DNA of 64,000 nt from Pseudooceanicola sp. HF7 (lineage in GTDB: Bacteria > Pseudomonadota > Alphaproteobacteria > Rhodobacterales > Rhodobacteraceae): positions 1 through 64,000 of the forward strand of contig NZ_JAATOW010000007.1 in the NCBI RefSeq assembly GCF_011806405.1, in the 5' to 3' direction. The position numbers and the translations under genes are program-made. The notes beneath the pieces are model-generated. The model had not been told where the DNA came from, made no database searches, and was given only the letters and a program-made list of their open reading frames with translations. Each line of letters opens with the position of its first letter. Position 1 is the stretch's first letter. Shown here in pieces: positions 48,248-56,884 of this stretch.

Positions 48248-48553
48248 TCAGCCGTCCATCGGCAGGTCGCGATCCAGCGGCTCAAGCGAGCCCATGCGCG
48301 CGTGGTCATCCATCTTCGGCAGCTCGATCTCCATGCAGGTGCCGGCGTCCACGAAGGTCCAGGCATTGCCCTGGTAATCCACGGTCGACGTGCCGGCGCA
48401 GGTGGTGCCGGGGCCGGCGGCGCAATCGTTCTCTCCGGCCATGGAAACGCCGTAGCATTTCTCCTGCGCGGCCTGCGCATGGGCGACGGAGCTGGCGGCA
48501 AGAGCGGCTGCGAAGGCCCCGGCGACGGCGACGATGTTCCTGGTGTTGGACAT
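48248..48553 (-). CDS. bufA: BufA: bufferin precursor (DUF2282), secreted metallophore
   Basis: The protein has 101 aa. A Sec signal peptide (about 1-26, AHA cleavage) is followed by the bufferin core: [27 protein letters not shown] and GTCMEIE. Four Cys at 33, 44, 52 and 73 match the family. In Caulobacter such precursors are cytoplasmically modified by BufB/BufC, exported and used to buffer copper in the periplasm. After the family-typical GSLEPL (88-93) comes a short acidic tail ending PMDG. It is first in the operon, with a candidate sigma-F promoter about 65 bp upstream. Confidence 0.92.
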   Translation of the reverse strand: MSNTRNIVAVAGAFAAALAASSVAHAQAAQEKCYGVSMAGENDCAAGPGTTCAGTSTVDYQGNAWTFVDAGTCMEIELPKMDDHARMGSLEPLDRDLPMDG

Positions 48554-48617
48554 TTGGATCTCTCCCTTGGGGTATCTCTGGATCTGGCGGCGCCCTCATG
48601 GCGTCCGTGTCTCTCCA

Positions 48618-48643
48618 TTCGCGGCGGGAGCCTGGGATGTTAC
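48618..48643 (-). promoter_or_regulatory. Candidate SigF-type ECF promoter of bufA-bufB-bufC-doxX
   Basis: On the minus strand GTAACA (48643-48638) is separated by exactly 16 nt from CGAA (48621-48618). This matches the GTAACC-N16-CGAA motif reported for Caulobacter sigma-F in all but one -35 base. Transcription would start near 48611, giving a leader of about 58 nt before bufA. Confidence 0.75.
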
Positions 48644-48690
48644 ACCGCTCACGAACAGGTGAACCCGTTGCAGAAAATCCGTGAGGGGCT

Positions 48691-48716
48691 GTAACGTTTC
48701 CCCTGCCTCCTGCGAA
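48691..48716 (+). promoter_or_regulatory. Candidate SigF-type ECF promoter of sigF-nrsF
   Basis: GTAACG (48691-48696), exactly 16 nt, then CGAA (48713-48716). It has the same architecture as the opposing bufA promoter and implies autoregulation. Transcription would start near 48722-48724, only a few bases before the sigF ATG at 48728, so the message would be nearly leaderless. Confidence 0.7.
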
Positions 48717-48727
48717 AGGAGAGGGGA

Positions 48728-49324
48728 ATGACCGAGAGAAACGCGCAATGGGGCGACCTGCTCAGACGTGCCAACCGGGGCGAAGCCGCGGCCTATGCGC
48801 GATTCCTGACAGAGGTGGTGCCGGTGATCCGCAACATCGCCCGGGCCCGCAGCCCGCATGGCGCGGATGAGGTAGAGGATATCGTGCAAGAGGTCCTCTT
48901 GGCGCTGCACGCCAAGCGTCATACATGGCGCGAAAGCGATCCCGTGACCCCGTGGCTTTACGCCATCGTGCGCTACAAGACCGCCGATGCGGCCCGCAAG
49001 CGGCGCGCCGGCGGGGGCCGCCAGGTCCCGATCGACGATCTGGCCGATGTCCTGCCCGACGACACGGCAGGAGAGGTCACGGCCGCAGGCGATCTCACCC
49101 GCCTTCTGGGAGAGATCGATGACCGCTCCGCCGGGATCGTCCGCGCGGTCGGGGTCGAAGGGCAAAGCGCCGGGGAAGTCGGCGCAAGGCTCGGCATGAG
49201 CGAAGGCGCGGTGCGCGTGGCCTACCACAGGGCCCTGCAACGCCTGCGCGACAAGGCCGGCGCAGTCGGCACCGGGCAGGCGAAGCAGCCGCGCCCGGCC
49301 AAAGTAGACGAGAGACTGGAATGA
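48728..49324 (+). CDS. sigF: ECF sigma factor, SigF-like
   Basis: The protein has 198 aa. Region 2 (about 20-90: EVVPVIRNIARARSPHGADE, VEDIVQEVLLALHAKRHTW, VTPWLYAIVRYKTADAARKR) and region 4 (about 125-180: EGQSAGEVGARLGMSEGAVR, VAYHRALQRLR) are intact. Its overlapping partner is an NrsF-type anti-sigma, the pairing known from Caulobacter SigF, which responds to dichromate, cadmium and other thiol-reactive stress. AGGAGAGGGG precedes the ATG. It diverges from bufA with paired candidate promoters between them. Confidence 0.9.
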   Translation: MTERNAQWGDLLRRANRGEAAAYARFLTEVVPVIRNIARARSPHGADEVEDIVQEVLLALHAKRHTWRESDPVTPWLYAIVRYKTADAARKRRAGGGRQVPIDDLADVLPDDTAGEVTAAGDLTRLLGEIDDRSAGIVRAVGVEGQSAGEVGARLGMSEGAVRVAYHRALQRLRDKAGAVGTGQAKQPRPAKVDERLE

Positions 49325-49962
49325 ACACCGATGATCTCATAGCCGGCCTGGCCCGCGACCCCGCGCCAGCCACGGGTACCGGCCCTGAAAAGCGCCTCTT
49401 GCCGGTCCTGCTGGCGGGGCTGGCGGTGACGCTGGCGCTTTTCTTCCTGGTGCTGGGGCCGCGCCCGGACCTGATGGCGGCGCTGTCCGATCCGCTGATC
49501 GCGGCCAAGACACTGATGCCCCTGCTGCTGGGGGTGCTGGCGCTGATCCTGTCGCTGCGCGCCGCACGTCCGGCCGCGCCCTTCGGCCTGCCGGGCACGC
49601 TGATCTGGGCGGTGCCGGCGGCGGCGGCGGCGCTTTTCGTGCTGGCCTTCATGACCACGGTGCCGCCCGCACGGCTGCCGGCCTTCATCGGCCATTCCAT
49701 CCCGATTTGCCTGCCCGCCATCCCGCTCTTGTCGCTGCCCATGCTGGCCGGTCTGATCACGGCCCTGCGGCGGGGGGCGCCCGTGCACCCGGCGCGCTGC
49801 GGCGCCCTTGCGGGGCTGGCGGCGGCGGGCCTGGCCACGGCGATCTATTCCACCTTCTGCATCGAGGATTCGCCGCTCTTCTATGCGGTCTGGTACACGG
49901 CCGGGATCGGCATCGCCTCTGCCCTGGGCGCAATTCTGGGGGCCCGCTGGCTGAACTGGTAG
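49321..49962 (+). CDS. nrsF: NrsF-type membrane anti-sigma factor (DUF1109)
   Basis: The protein has 213 aa with six predicted membrane helices (about 26-46, 62-80, 94-112, 122-143, 160-177 and 190-208) and a short cytoplasmic N-terminus. Cys130 (SIPIC) and Cys180 (YSTFC) fall where the two conserved redox or metal-sensing Cys of Caulobacter NrsF lie; Cys160 is extra. It should hold SigF at the membrane until metal or oxidative insult. Its start overlaps the sigF stop by 4 bp. Confidence 0.9.
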   Translation: MNTDDLIAGLARDPAPATGTGPEKRLLPVLLAGLAVTLALFFLVLGPRPDLMAALSDPLIAAKTLMPLLLGVLALILSLRAARPAAPFGLPGTLIWAVPAAAAALFVLAFMTTVPPARLPAFIGHSIPICLPAIPLLSLPMLAGLITALRRGAPVHPARCGALAGLAAAGLATAIYSTFCIEDSPLFYAVWYTAGIGIASALGAILGARWLNW

Positions 49963-50002
49963 GGGCGCAGGCACCCCCGCCGAAGCGGACCACCTGAGAT
50001 GA

Positions 50003-50035
50003 AAAAGGGCGCCCAGAAGACGCCCTTTTCGTTTT
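50003..50035. terminator. Bidirectional terminator between nrsF and thrS
   Basis: A perfect 9-bp stem (50003-50011 with 50021-50029, loop of 9) has AAAA and TTTT ends and is followed by CGTTTTT on the plus strand. It ends the sigF-nrsF unit; the converging thrS gene stops 38 bp beyond it. Confidence 0.85.
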
Positions 50036-50066
50036 TGGAAACCGGTTCCCCGGCTTATTCTGTGGC

Positions 50067-52049
50067 TTATTCCGCGGCCAGTTTTGCCGCCTTGGCCTTG
50101 GCCTTGGCCAGGTCCGGCGGCGTGGCCTCTGCCGCGATCTGGGCGACGATCTCGTCCAGGGTCTGCGTCTTCGTCTGCTTCTCGCCAAGGCGGCGGGTAG
50201 AGACGGTGCGCTCTTCGACCTCGCGGTTCCCGCAGGCCAGGATATAGGGCACCTTGCCGACCGAGTGTTCGCGGACCTTGTAGTTGATCTTCTCGTTGCG
50301 CAGGTCGGCCTCGGCGCGCACGCCGGCGGCTTTCAGCGCCTCGACCACCTCAAGGCAATAGTCATCCGCATCAGAGACGATGGCCGCCACGACCACCTGG
50401 CGCGGAGCCAGCCAGATCGGCAGCTTGCCGGCGTGTTCCTCGATCAGGATGCCGATGAAGCGCTCGAAAGAGCCCACCACGGCGCGGTGCAACATGATCG
50501 GGTGATGCTTCTCGCCGTCCTGGCCGATGTAATGCGCCTCAAGCCGCTCGGGCAGGTTCGGGTCCACCTGCAGCGTGCCGCACTGCCAGTCGCGCCCGAT
50601 GGCATCGGTCAGCACGAATTCCAGCTTCGGCCCGTAAAACGCCCCTTCGCCGGGGTTGAGGGTGTAGTCGTACCCGGCCGCCTTGCAGGCATTGCCAAGC
50701 GCGGCTTCCACCTGGTCCCAGCTTTCCTCTGTCCCCACGCGCTTTTCAGGGCGGGTGGACAGCTTCACGCTCCAGCTGTCAAAGCCGAGGTCGGCATAGA
50801 CCTTGGCAAGGAACTCGATGAACTTCTTCGATTCCGCCTCGATCTGGTCGACGGTGCAGAAGATATGCGCATCGTCCTGCGTGAAGCCGCGCACCCGCAT
50901 GATGCCATGCAGCGCGCCCGAGGGCTCATAGCGCGCGCAGGAACCGAACTCGGCCATGCGCAGCGGCAGGTCGCGGTAGGATTTCAGGCCGTGGTTGAAG
51001 ATCTGCACGTGGCAGGGGCAGTTCATCGGCTTCAGCGCGTTGATGGTCTTTTCGCGCGCGTGATCCTCGTCCACTTCGACGATGAACATGTTTTCCTGGT
51101 AGTTACCCCAGTGGCCGGAGGCCTCCCAGAGCTTGCGGTTCACGACCTGGGGGGTGTTGACCTCCACATAGCCGTCAGCGCGCTGCTGGCGGCGCATGTA
51201 ATCCTGAAGCTCGGTGTATACCGTCCAGCCGTTGGGGTGCCAGAAGACCTGGCCCGGGGCCTCTTCCTGCATATGGAACAGGTCCATCTCGCGGCCCAGC
51301 TTGCGGTGGTCGCGCTTGGCGGCCTCTTCCAGCATCAGCAGGTGGGCTTTCAGCTTTTCCTTGCCGGTGAAGGCCACGCCGTAGATCCGTTGCAGCATCG
51401 GGCGGTCGCTGTCGCCGCGCCAGTAGGCGCCGGCCACCGACATCAGCTTGAAGGCATCGCCGGGCACCTGGCCGGTGTGCTGCAGGTGCGGGCCACGGCA
51501 CAGGTCCTGCCAGTCGCCGTGCCAGTACATGCGCAGCGGCTCATCGCCGGGAATGCTCTCGATCAGCTCGACCTTGTAGGGCTCGCCCCGGTCCTCGTAG
51601 TACTTGATCGCCACGTCGCGGTCCCAGACCTCCGTGCGGACGGGATCGCGAAGATTGATGATTTCCTTCATCTTCTTCTCGATCTCGCCCAGGTCCTCGG
51701 GGGTAAAGGGCTCTTCGCGGTCGAAATCGTAATACCAGCCGTCCTTGATGACGGGGCCGATGGTGACCTTCACGTCCGGCCACAGCTCCTGCACGGCGCG
51801 GGCCATGATATGGGCCAGGTCGTGGCGCACCAGCTCATTGGCCTGCGCTTCGTCCTTCATCGTGTGGATGGCGATGCTGGCGTCGCCCTCGATCGGCCAC
51901 TGAAGATCCCAGTGCTGGCCGTTGACGGTGGCGGAAATGGCTTTCTTCGCAAGGGAGTTGGAGATCCCGGCAGCCACGTCGGCAGGCGTGATGCCCGCGT
52001 CGTAGTCGCGCGAATTGCCATCGGGGAAAGTGAGAGAGATCTGGGACAT
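50067..52049 (-). CDS. thrS: Threonyl-tRNA synthetase
   Basis: The protein has 660 aa. An N-terminal TGS domain (about 1-62) is followed by the editing domain ([12 protein letters not shown] motif with HxxxH, then the Cys/His site around [10 protein letters not shown]), the class II catalytic core with zinc ligands in [13 protein letters not shown] and [11 protein letters not shown], and an anticodon-binding tail. It charges tRNA-Thr. The start at 52049 is preceded by AGGAGGACAGG. It is monocistronic. Confidence 0.97.
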   Translation of the reverse strand: MSQISLTFPDGNSRDYDAGITPADVAAGISNSLAKKAISATVNGQHWDLQWPIEGDASIAIHTMKDEAQANELVRHDLAHIMARAVQELWPDVKVTIGPVIKDGWYYDFDREEPFTPEDLGEIEKKMKEIINLRDPVRTEVWDRDVAIKYYEDRGEPYKVELIESIPGDEPLRMYWHGDWQDLCRGPHLQHTGQVPGDAFKLMSVAGAYWRGDSDRPMLQRIYGVAFTGKEKLKAHLLMLEEAAKRDHRKLGREMDLFHMQEEAPGQVFWHPNGWTVYTELQDYMRRQQRADGYVEVNTPQVVNRKLWEASGHWGNYQENMFIVEVDEDHAREKTINALKPMNCPCHVQIFNHGLKSYRDLPLRMAEFGSCARYEPSGALHGIMRVRGFTQDDAHIFCTVDQIEAESKKFIEFLAKVYADLGFDSWSVKLSTRPEKRVGTEESWDQVEAALGNACKAAGYDYTLNPGEGAFYGPKLEFVLTDAIGRDWQCGTLQVDPNLPERLEAHYIGQDGEKHHPIMLHRAVVGSFERFIGILIEEHAGKLPIWLAPRQVVVAAIVSDADDYCLEVVEALKAAGVRAEADLRNEKINYKVREHSVGKVPYILACGNREVEERTVSTRRLGEKQTKTQTLDEIVAQIAAEATPPDLAKAKAKAAKLAAE

Positions 52050-52210
52050 ATCCTGTCCTCCTCGTCAGTTTGGCGCCCACGGAACGCCCGGTTGCGGGTT
52101 ATGTGTGACCGCGACATCGCAAAGCCATGGACCCAAGTCAAGGTCCCGCGCGTTACCCCCCTGCCGGGGCAACCCGGGCAGACCTCGGACAGGGGGCAGG
52201 GCGCCCCCGC

Positions 52211-53554
52211 ATGTCACGACCCCTCAGCCACCGACCAGCTACAAGCCCTAGCCAGACCGGAGCCAGCAGCCTGACCGATTCCCACATACCCCCCGCCCGC
52301 CCCGCGACCTCTCGTCCGCTCTTCGAGCGCCTGACCGGAGAGGACAGCCTGGACCCGAAGGAAAGCCGCAACGGCCTGCGCATCGCCGCGTCCCTGTCGA
52401 TGACGAAGATCAGTGATGGGCTGATCGATCCCAAGCTGGTGCTGGGCTGGCTGCTGACGGCTCTCGGGGCGCCGGCGGCCTTCACCGGGGCGCTCGTGCC
52501 GATCCGCGAGGCCGGGGCGCTCCTGCCACAGCTGTTGCTGGCAGGGGGGCTGCGCCGCCTGACGCGGAAGAAATGGATGTGGGTGGCCGGCGCGGCCCTG
52601 CAGGGGGTGGCGGCACTGCTGATCGCGCTTTGCGCGCTGTTCCTGCAGGGGGCGGCGGCGGGGCTTGCGATCTGCGCGGCCCTTGCGCTGCTGGCACTGG
52701 CGCGGGCGGCCTGCTCTGTCTCCTTCAAGACGGTGCTGGGCAAGATGGTGGGCAAGACCCGGCGCGGCGCCGTCACCGGCATCGCCGGCTCGCTCGCCTC
52801 TGGCGCGGTGGTGGTCTTTGCGCTTCTGCTGATCTCCGGCCTGTTCGAAAGCCGCGGTCCGGTGCTGATCGCCATCACCCTGGCGGGTGCGCTCTGGTTG
52901 GCGGCGGCCATGCTGTTCTCCACCCTCTCCGAAGACCCGGCAGAGGCTCAGGAGCAGGCCACGCCCCCGGCGTTCCTGAAGATCCTGAAGGGCGACGCCA
53001 TGCTGCGCCGCTTCATCCTCGCGCGCGGGCTGCTGGTCGCCACCGCGCTGGCCCCGCCATATATCGTTATGATCGCGGGGGCAGAGGGCGGCGCCGTGCT
53101 GGGCAAGCTGGGCGCGCTCATGCTGGCCTCTGCCGCGGCAAGCTTCGCCTCTTCCTACGTCTGGGGGCGGTTCTCTGACCGGTCCTCGCGGCGGGTGCTG
53201 GTGGCGGCAGGCCTGATCGGCGCGCTGGCCATGGCCTCCATGGTGGCGCTGGGCCTTGTCGGACTGGCCGCCAGCGCCTGGGCCGGGCCGGCGGTGCTTT
53301 TCGTGCTGATGGTGGCCTATCACGGCGTCCGCCAGGGGCGCTCGACATACCTAGTCGACCTGGCCCCCGAAGACCTGCGCGCCGATTACGCGGCGGTGGC
53401 CAACACGCTGATCGGGGGGATCCTGCTGCTGGCGGGGGCACTGGGCTCTGGCCTGGCAATGATCGGGCCCCAGGCGGCCCTGGCCGGTTTCGCCGCGCTC
53501 TCCGCCCTTGGCGGGCTTCTCTGCCTGACCCTGCGAGAGGTCGAGTCCGCCTGA
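52211..53554 (+). CDS. Major facilitator superfamily transporter
   Basis: The protein has about 447 aa. After a hydrophilic N-terminus of about 60 residues there are about eleven to twelve hydrophobic segments in an MFS pattern, with basic loops such as RRLTRKKWMW and FSDRSSRRVL after helices 2 and 8. The cargo is unknown. The start is uncertain: no ribosome site is seen at 52211 or at the longer 52127, and the conserved part begins near LDPKESRNGLRIAASLS. It faces away from thrS. Confidence 0.8.
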   Translation: MSRPLSHRPATSPSQTGASSLTDSHIPPARPATSRPLFERLTGEDSLDPKESRNGLRIAASLSMTKISDGLIDPKLVLGWLLTALGAPAAFTGALVPIREAGALLPQLLLAGGLRRLTRKKWMWVAGAALQGVAALLIALCALFLQGAAAGLAICAALALLALARAACSVSFKTVLGKMVGKTRRGAVTGIAGSLASGAVVVFALLLISGLFESRGPVLIAITLAGALWLAAAMLFSTLSEDPAEAQEQATPPAFLKILKGDAMLRRFILARGLLVATALAPPYIVMIAGAEGGAVLGKLGALMLASAAASFASSYVWGRFSDRSSRRVLVAAGLIGALAMASMVALGLVGLAASAWAGPAVLFVLMVAYHGVRQGRSTYLVDLAPEDLRADYAAVANTLIGGILLLAGALGSGLAMIGPQAALAGFAALSALGGLLCLTLREVESA

Positions 53555-53629
53555 TATTGCACCCCTTGGCGGCGCATGCCAATCATCGTGCAACGCATGA
53601 TTGGGACCAGACGCCGGGGGACGCCGCAG

Positions 53630-54388
53630 ATGACAGGACCACAGACGATCACCACGCCGCAGGGCCGCACACTTGCCTACCACCGGACCGAAGGGACAGG
53701 GGACGGCCGCCCCGGCGTGGTCTTCCTTGGCGGGTTCAAATCGGACATGGGCGGCACGAAGGCGGTCTTCCTGGAAGACTGGTGCAAGGCCCAGGGCCTG
53801 TCCTTCCTGCGCTTTGACTACTCCGGGCACGGCGAAAGCTCCGGCGCCTTCGTGGACGGCTGCATCGGCGACTGGGCAGAGGACGCAGAGGCCGCGATCA
53901 CCGAGCTGACAGAGGGGCCGCAGATCCTGGTGGGCTCTTCCATGGGCGGCTGGATTTCCCTGCTGATGACCCGGCACCTGCCGGAAAAGGTCGCCGGCCT
54001 GGTGACCATCGCCGCCGCGCCCGATTTCACCGAAGACAGCATGTGGGCGGGTTTCGACAAGGCCCAGCGTCTGGCGCTGGAAATGGTGGACCAGGTCTCT
54101 CTGCCGTCAGACTACGGAGAGCCCTACATCATCACCAAGCGCCTGATCGAGGATGGCCGCGATCACCTGGTCCTGCGCGACCCTGTGTTGCTGCCCTTCC
54201 CGGTGCGGATGCTGCATGGCACGGCCGATGCGGATGTGGAGATGTCCGTCGCCCTGCGCCTGCTGGATAAATCCCGGGGCGAGGATATCCGCCTGACCTT
54301 CGTCAAGGACGCCGATCACCGGTTCTCCACCCCAGACTGCCTGGACATGGTGGGCGCGGCCATCACCGAGGTGCTCTCCCGGCTCTAG
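53630..54388 (+). CDS. Alpha/beta hydrolase
   Basis: The protein has 252 aa. Its catalytic machinery is complete: an oxyanion-region FLGGFKSDMGG, nucleophile Ser in GSSMGGW, Asp in HGTADADVE and His in DADHRFS. It belongs to the carboxylesterase/acyl-hydrolase branch (palmitoyl-thioesterase ABHD10-like). The substrate is unknown. The start at 53630 follows a purine-containing stretch; a start at 53576 is also possible. It comes 75 bp after the MFS gene on the same strand. Confidence 0.88.
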   Translation: MTGPQTITTPQGRTLAYHRTEGTGDGRPGVVFLGGFKSDMGGTKAVFLEDWCKAQGLSFLRFDYSGHGESSGAFVDGCIGDWAEDAEAAITELTEGPQILVGSSMGGWISLLMTRHLPEKVAGLVTIAAAPDFTEDSMWAGFDKAQRLALEMVDQVSLPSDYGEPYIITKRLIEDGRDHLVLRDPVLLPFPVRMLHGTADADVEMSVALRLLDKSRGEDIRLTFVKDADHRFSTPDCLDMVGAAITEVLSRL

Positions 54389-54396
54389 GGCCGGGC

Positions 54397-54418
54397 AGGG
54401 CCCCCGCGAAGGGGCCCT
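54397..54418. terminator. Hairpin between the hydrolase and pcs genes
   Basis: A perfect 8-bp stem (54397-54404 with 54411-54418, loop CGCGAA) lies 9 nt after the hydrolase stop and 17 nt from the converging pcs stop. There is no T tract on either strand, so termination here may be weak or factor-assisted. Confidence 0.45.
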
Positions 54419-54434
54419 CGCGCTACGGCTCCCG

Positions 54435-55145
54435 TCAGGCCGTGCGCGCTTCGGCGCGTTGGGGGATGACCTGCTGGGCGATGCCCACGAAGAGCAGGTA
54501 GAAGCTGACCACGATCAGCAGGCTTTCAACCCAGTCGGCCATGGAGAAATTCGTCAGCGTCGCGTAAAGCGCCAGTGCCACCCAGAGCATCGCCAGCGGC
54601 AGCGACAGCTTGCGCCAGCGCCGCGTGCGCACCGGGTGGATGAACTTCAGCGGCAGGAACATGGCGACGGTCAGCAGGATGATGACACCCACCATGATCG
54701 GCCAGGGCGGCTCCACCGCGAAGAAGACCAGCACCACCATGTTCCAGCACCCCGGAAAGCCAGAGAAGCTGTTGTCCGAGGTCTTCATGCGCGTATCGGC
54801 GAAATAGACCGAAGAGGCGAAGGCGATCAGCAGCACGCCGAACCACCCCGTCCATCCCGGCAGCAACCCGGATTGGTAGAGCGCGAACGCGGGGATGAAG
54901 ACATAGGTCAGGTAATCGATGATCAGGTCCAGCAGCACGCCGTCGATCTGGTTGGCGTATTTCTTGACCTCGAAGCGCCGGGCCAGCGGCCCATCCACCC
55001 CGTCGACGGCAAAGGCCACCACCAGCCAGAGGTACATGACCTCCCAGGATTCATTCGCGGCGGCAATGATCGCCAGCATGGAAAAGATGGCGCCGGTGGC
55101 CGTCAGGAGGTGGACCGAGAAGGCCTGGATTTGTTGTCTGATCAT
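54435..55145 (-). CDS. pcs: Phosphatidylcholine synthase
   Basis: The protein has 236 aa with about seven to eight membrane segments. The CDP-alcohol phosphotransferase motif is clear: DGVDGPLARRF followed eight residues later by IDGVLLD. Pcs joins choline to CDP-diacylglycerol to make phosphatidylcholine in the inner membrane, a route typical of alphaproteobacteria. It lies 100 bp downstream of xerC on the same strand. Confidence 0.93.
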   Translation of the reverse strand: MIRQQIQAFSVHLLTATGAIFSMLAIIAAANESWEVMYLWLVVAFAVDGVDGPLARRFEVKKYANQIDGVLLDLIIDYLTYVFIPAFALYQSGLLPGWTGWFGVLLIAFASSVYFADTRMKTSDNSFSGFPGCWNMVVLVFFAVEPPWPIMVGVIILLTVAMFLPLKFIHPVRTRRWRKLSLPLAMLWVALALYATLTNFSMADWVESLLIVVSFYLLFVGIAQQVIPQRAEARTA

Positions 55146-55244
55146 CCGCCGGATTTACGCACAGCGCCGGGGGGCGCGCAAGGGCTCCGACCGCGGCGTT
55201 GCAAACCGGCCACCGGGTTTGGCCCCGCGGGCCAGCCCCTCGGG

Positions 55245-56177
55245 TCAGCCCCTCGGGTGGGCCTTGCGGTAAACCTCCATCAGCCGGGTGGAATCCACGG
55301 CGGTGTAGGTCTGGGTCGTGGACAGGCTGGCATGGCCCAGCAACTCCTGGATGGCGCGCAGGTCTCCGCCGGCGTTCAGCAGGTGGGTGGCAAAGGAATG
55401 GCGCAGCGCATGGGGCGTGGCCGAAGAGGGCAGGCCCATCTGCGCGCGCGCCGTCGCCATGGCTTGCTGGATCACGCGCGGGGAGAGCGCGCCGCCCCGG
55501 ATGCCGCGAAAGATCGGTACACCCCTTTCCATCGGGTAGGGGCAAAGCGCCAGGTATTGCTCCACCGCGACCCGGGCCGGGGCGATCACCGGCACCAGGC
55601 GTTCCTTGTTGCCCTTGCCGGTGATGCGGATCATCTCCGCCAGGGGAAGGTCCTCTCCCTTGAGCGACAGCGCCTCCGAGATCCGCAGCCCGCAACCGTA
55701 AAGCAGGGTCACCACCGCCACGTCGCGGGCAGAGACCCATTGCCGGCCGTCCTGCTCGCCCACCTGCTTCAGGATCTGGGCGGCATCGGCCTCGGCCAGG
55801 GGGCGGGGCAGCTTGCGCTGGTACTTGGGCGTGCGCGCCAGCAGGACGGCGGTGGGATCGAACCCCTCGCGGTCTGCCAGCCAGCGGTAGAAGCTTTTCA
55901 CCGCCGAAAGCTTGCGCGCCAGGGACCGGGCCGCCACGCCGCTGGCCCGCATATGGGCCATCCAGCTGCGCATGTCGGTGGTATTGACCCGCGCCAGCCG
56001 GGCGATGCCCTGGGTCTCGCCCTCGTGCAGGGCCATGAAGGCCAGGAAATCCACGAGGTCGCCGCGATAGGCATCGACCGTCTTGTCGGACCAGTCGTTC
56101 AGCGCGCTCTGCCCGCTCAGCCAGCTTTGCAGCGCATCCCGCGCGGCGGGGGAAATCGCCAGCTCCGCGGCGCTCAT
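55245..56177 (-). CDS. xerC: Tyrosine recombinase XerC
   Basis: The protein has 310 aa. An N-terminal SAM-like domain precedes the catalytic domain with all active-site residues: Arg in CGLRISEAL, Lys in GKGNKER, HALRHSFATHLL, His in LLGHASLS and Tyr in TTQTYTAVD. With XerD it resolves chromosome dimers at dif. It starts in the ATGA shared with the DUF484 gene, a pairing conserved across proteobacteria. There is no sign of phage or integron context. Confidence 0.94.
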   Translation of the reverse strand: MSAAELAISPAARDALQSWLSGQSALNDWSDKTVDAYRGDLVDFLAFMALHEGETQGIARLARVNTTDMRSWMAHMRASGVAARSLARKLSAVKSFYRWLADREGFDPTAVLLARTPKYQRKLPRPLAEADAAQILKQVGEQDGRQWVSARDVAVVTLLYGCGLRISEALSLKGEDLPLAEMIRITGKGNKERLVPVIAPARVAVEQYLALCPYPMERGVPIFRGIRGGALSPRVIQQAMATARAQMGLPSSATPHALRHSFATHLLNAGGDLRAIQELLGHASLSTTQTYTAVDSTRLMEVYRKAHPRG

Positions 56178-56884
56178 GTCAGGAAACGGCGCATGCTCCG
56201 TTCGACCACGCCGCCGAAGAAGCCCAGCAGCTCCGTGCCCTGGGACGGAGAGAATTGTTCCGGATCGACAGAGCCCAGCACCAGCAGGCCGGGCAGGCGC
56301 CCGGTGCCGAAGTCCAGCCGCAAGCAGGCTTCCGAGCGCATCTCATGGGCGCGGAACCCGTAGATCCGGTCCGGGGAGTCGTTGAGGTGGCGCAGCACCA
56401 CAGAGCGTTCGGCGGAACTGCGCGGGCCTTCCACGTAATCGGCCACGAAGCCGGGCTTCACGATCTTCAGCGCAGAGCCGAGGCGGCGGATGTTGGGATC
56501 TTCCTCCTCGTGGCGCACGGTTTCCAGCACCAGCTTGATGAAATCGATGTCCAGGATCTCCAGCACGTCCTTTTCCAGCACGCCCAGGAATTCCGCGAAG
56601 CTTTCGGTTTCCAGCAGGCGCAGGATGGCGCGGTGGATCAGGTTGGTGCCCGCGACGTTTTCATAGGCGGCGGCGATGACGGTGCGATGGGCGTCTTCCA
56701 GCCGGTCCAGCCGGGCCTCCAGGCGCTCCATGGCGATCCCGCGCAGATCGACGACGTTATTGCCCACCGCGCGGTCATTGGCGGCCATCAGGGCGCCCAT
56801 CAGGTCCCGGTCATCCAGGATGGTTTCGGGACGGCTCAGGATTTGGCTCCGCAGGCGCGGGTCCAGGTCTGGATTGCTGCTCAT
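56174..56884 (-). CDS. DUF484 family protein
   Basis: The protein has 236 aa, soluble and GAF-like, with the family start LRSQILSRPETILDDRDLMGALM, a central coiled segment (RLEARLDRLEDAHR) and a GAF-type C-terminal half. The molecular function is not known. It sits directly upstream of xerC with a 4-bp overlap, the usual DUF484-xerC order, hinting at a role near recombination or division. Confidence 0.9.
   Translation of the reverse strand: MSSNPDLDPRLRSQILSRPETILDDRDLMGALMAANDRAVGNNVVDLRGIAMERLEARLDRLEDAHRTVIAAAYENVAGTNLIHRAILRLLETESFAEFLGVLEKDVLEILDIDFIKLVLETVRHEEEDPNIRRLGSALKIVKPGFVADYVEGPRSSAERSVVLRHLNDSPDRIYGFRAHEMRSEACLRLDFGTGRLPGLLVLGSVDPEQFSPSQGTELLGFFGGVVERSMRRFLT

Noticed and set aside
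50265-52274. Plus-strand open frame of about 670 codons opposite thrS
   Set aside because: Antisense of thrS, low-complexity Leu/Val/Gly/His composition, no recognisable family.
55245-56177. Phage or integron integrase
   Set aside because: The DUF484 overlap, lack of att-like repeats and ordinary composition identify it as the housekeeping XerC.
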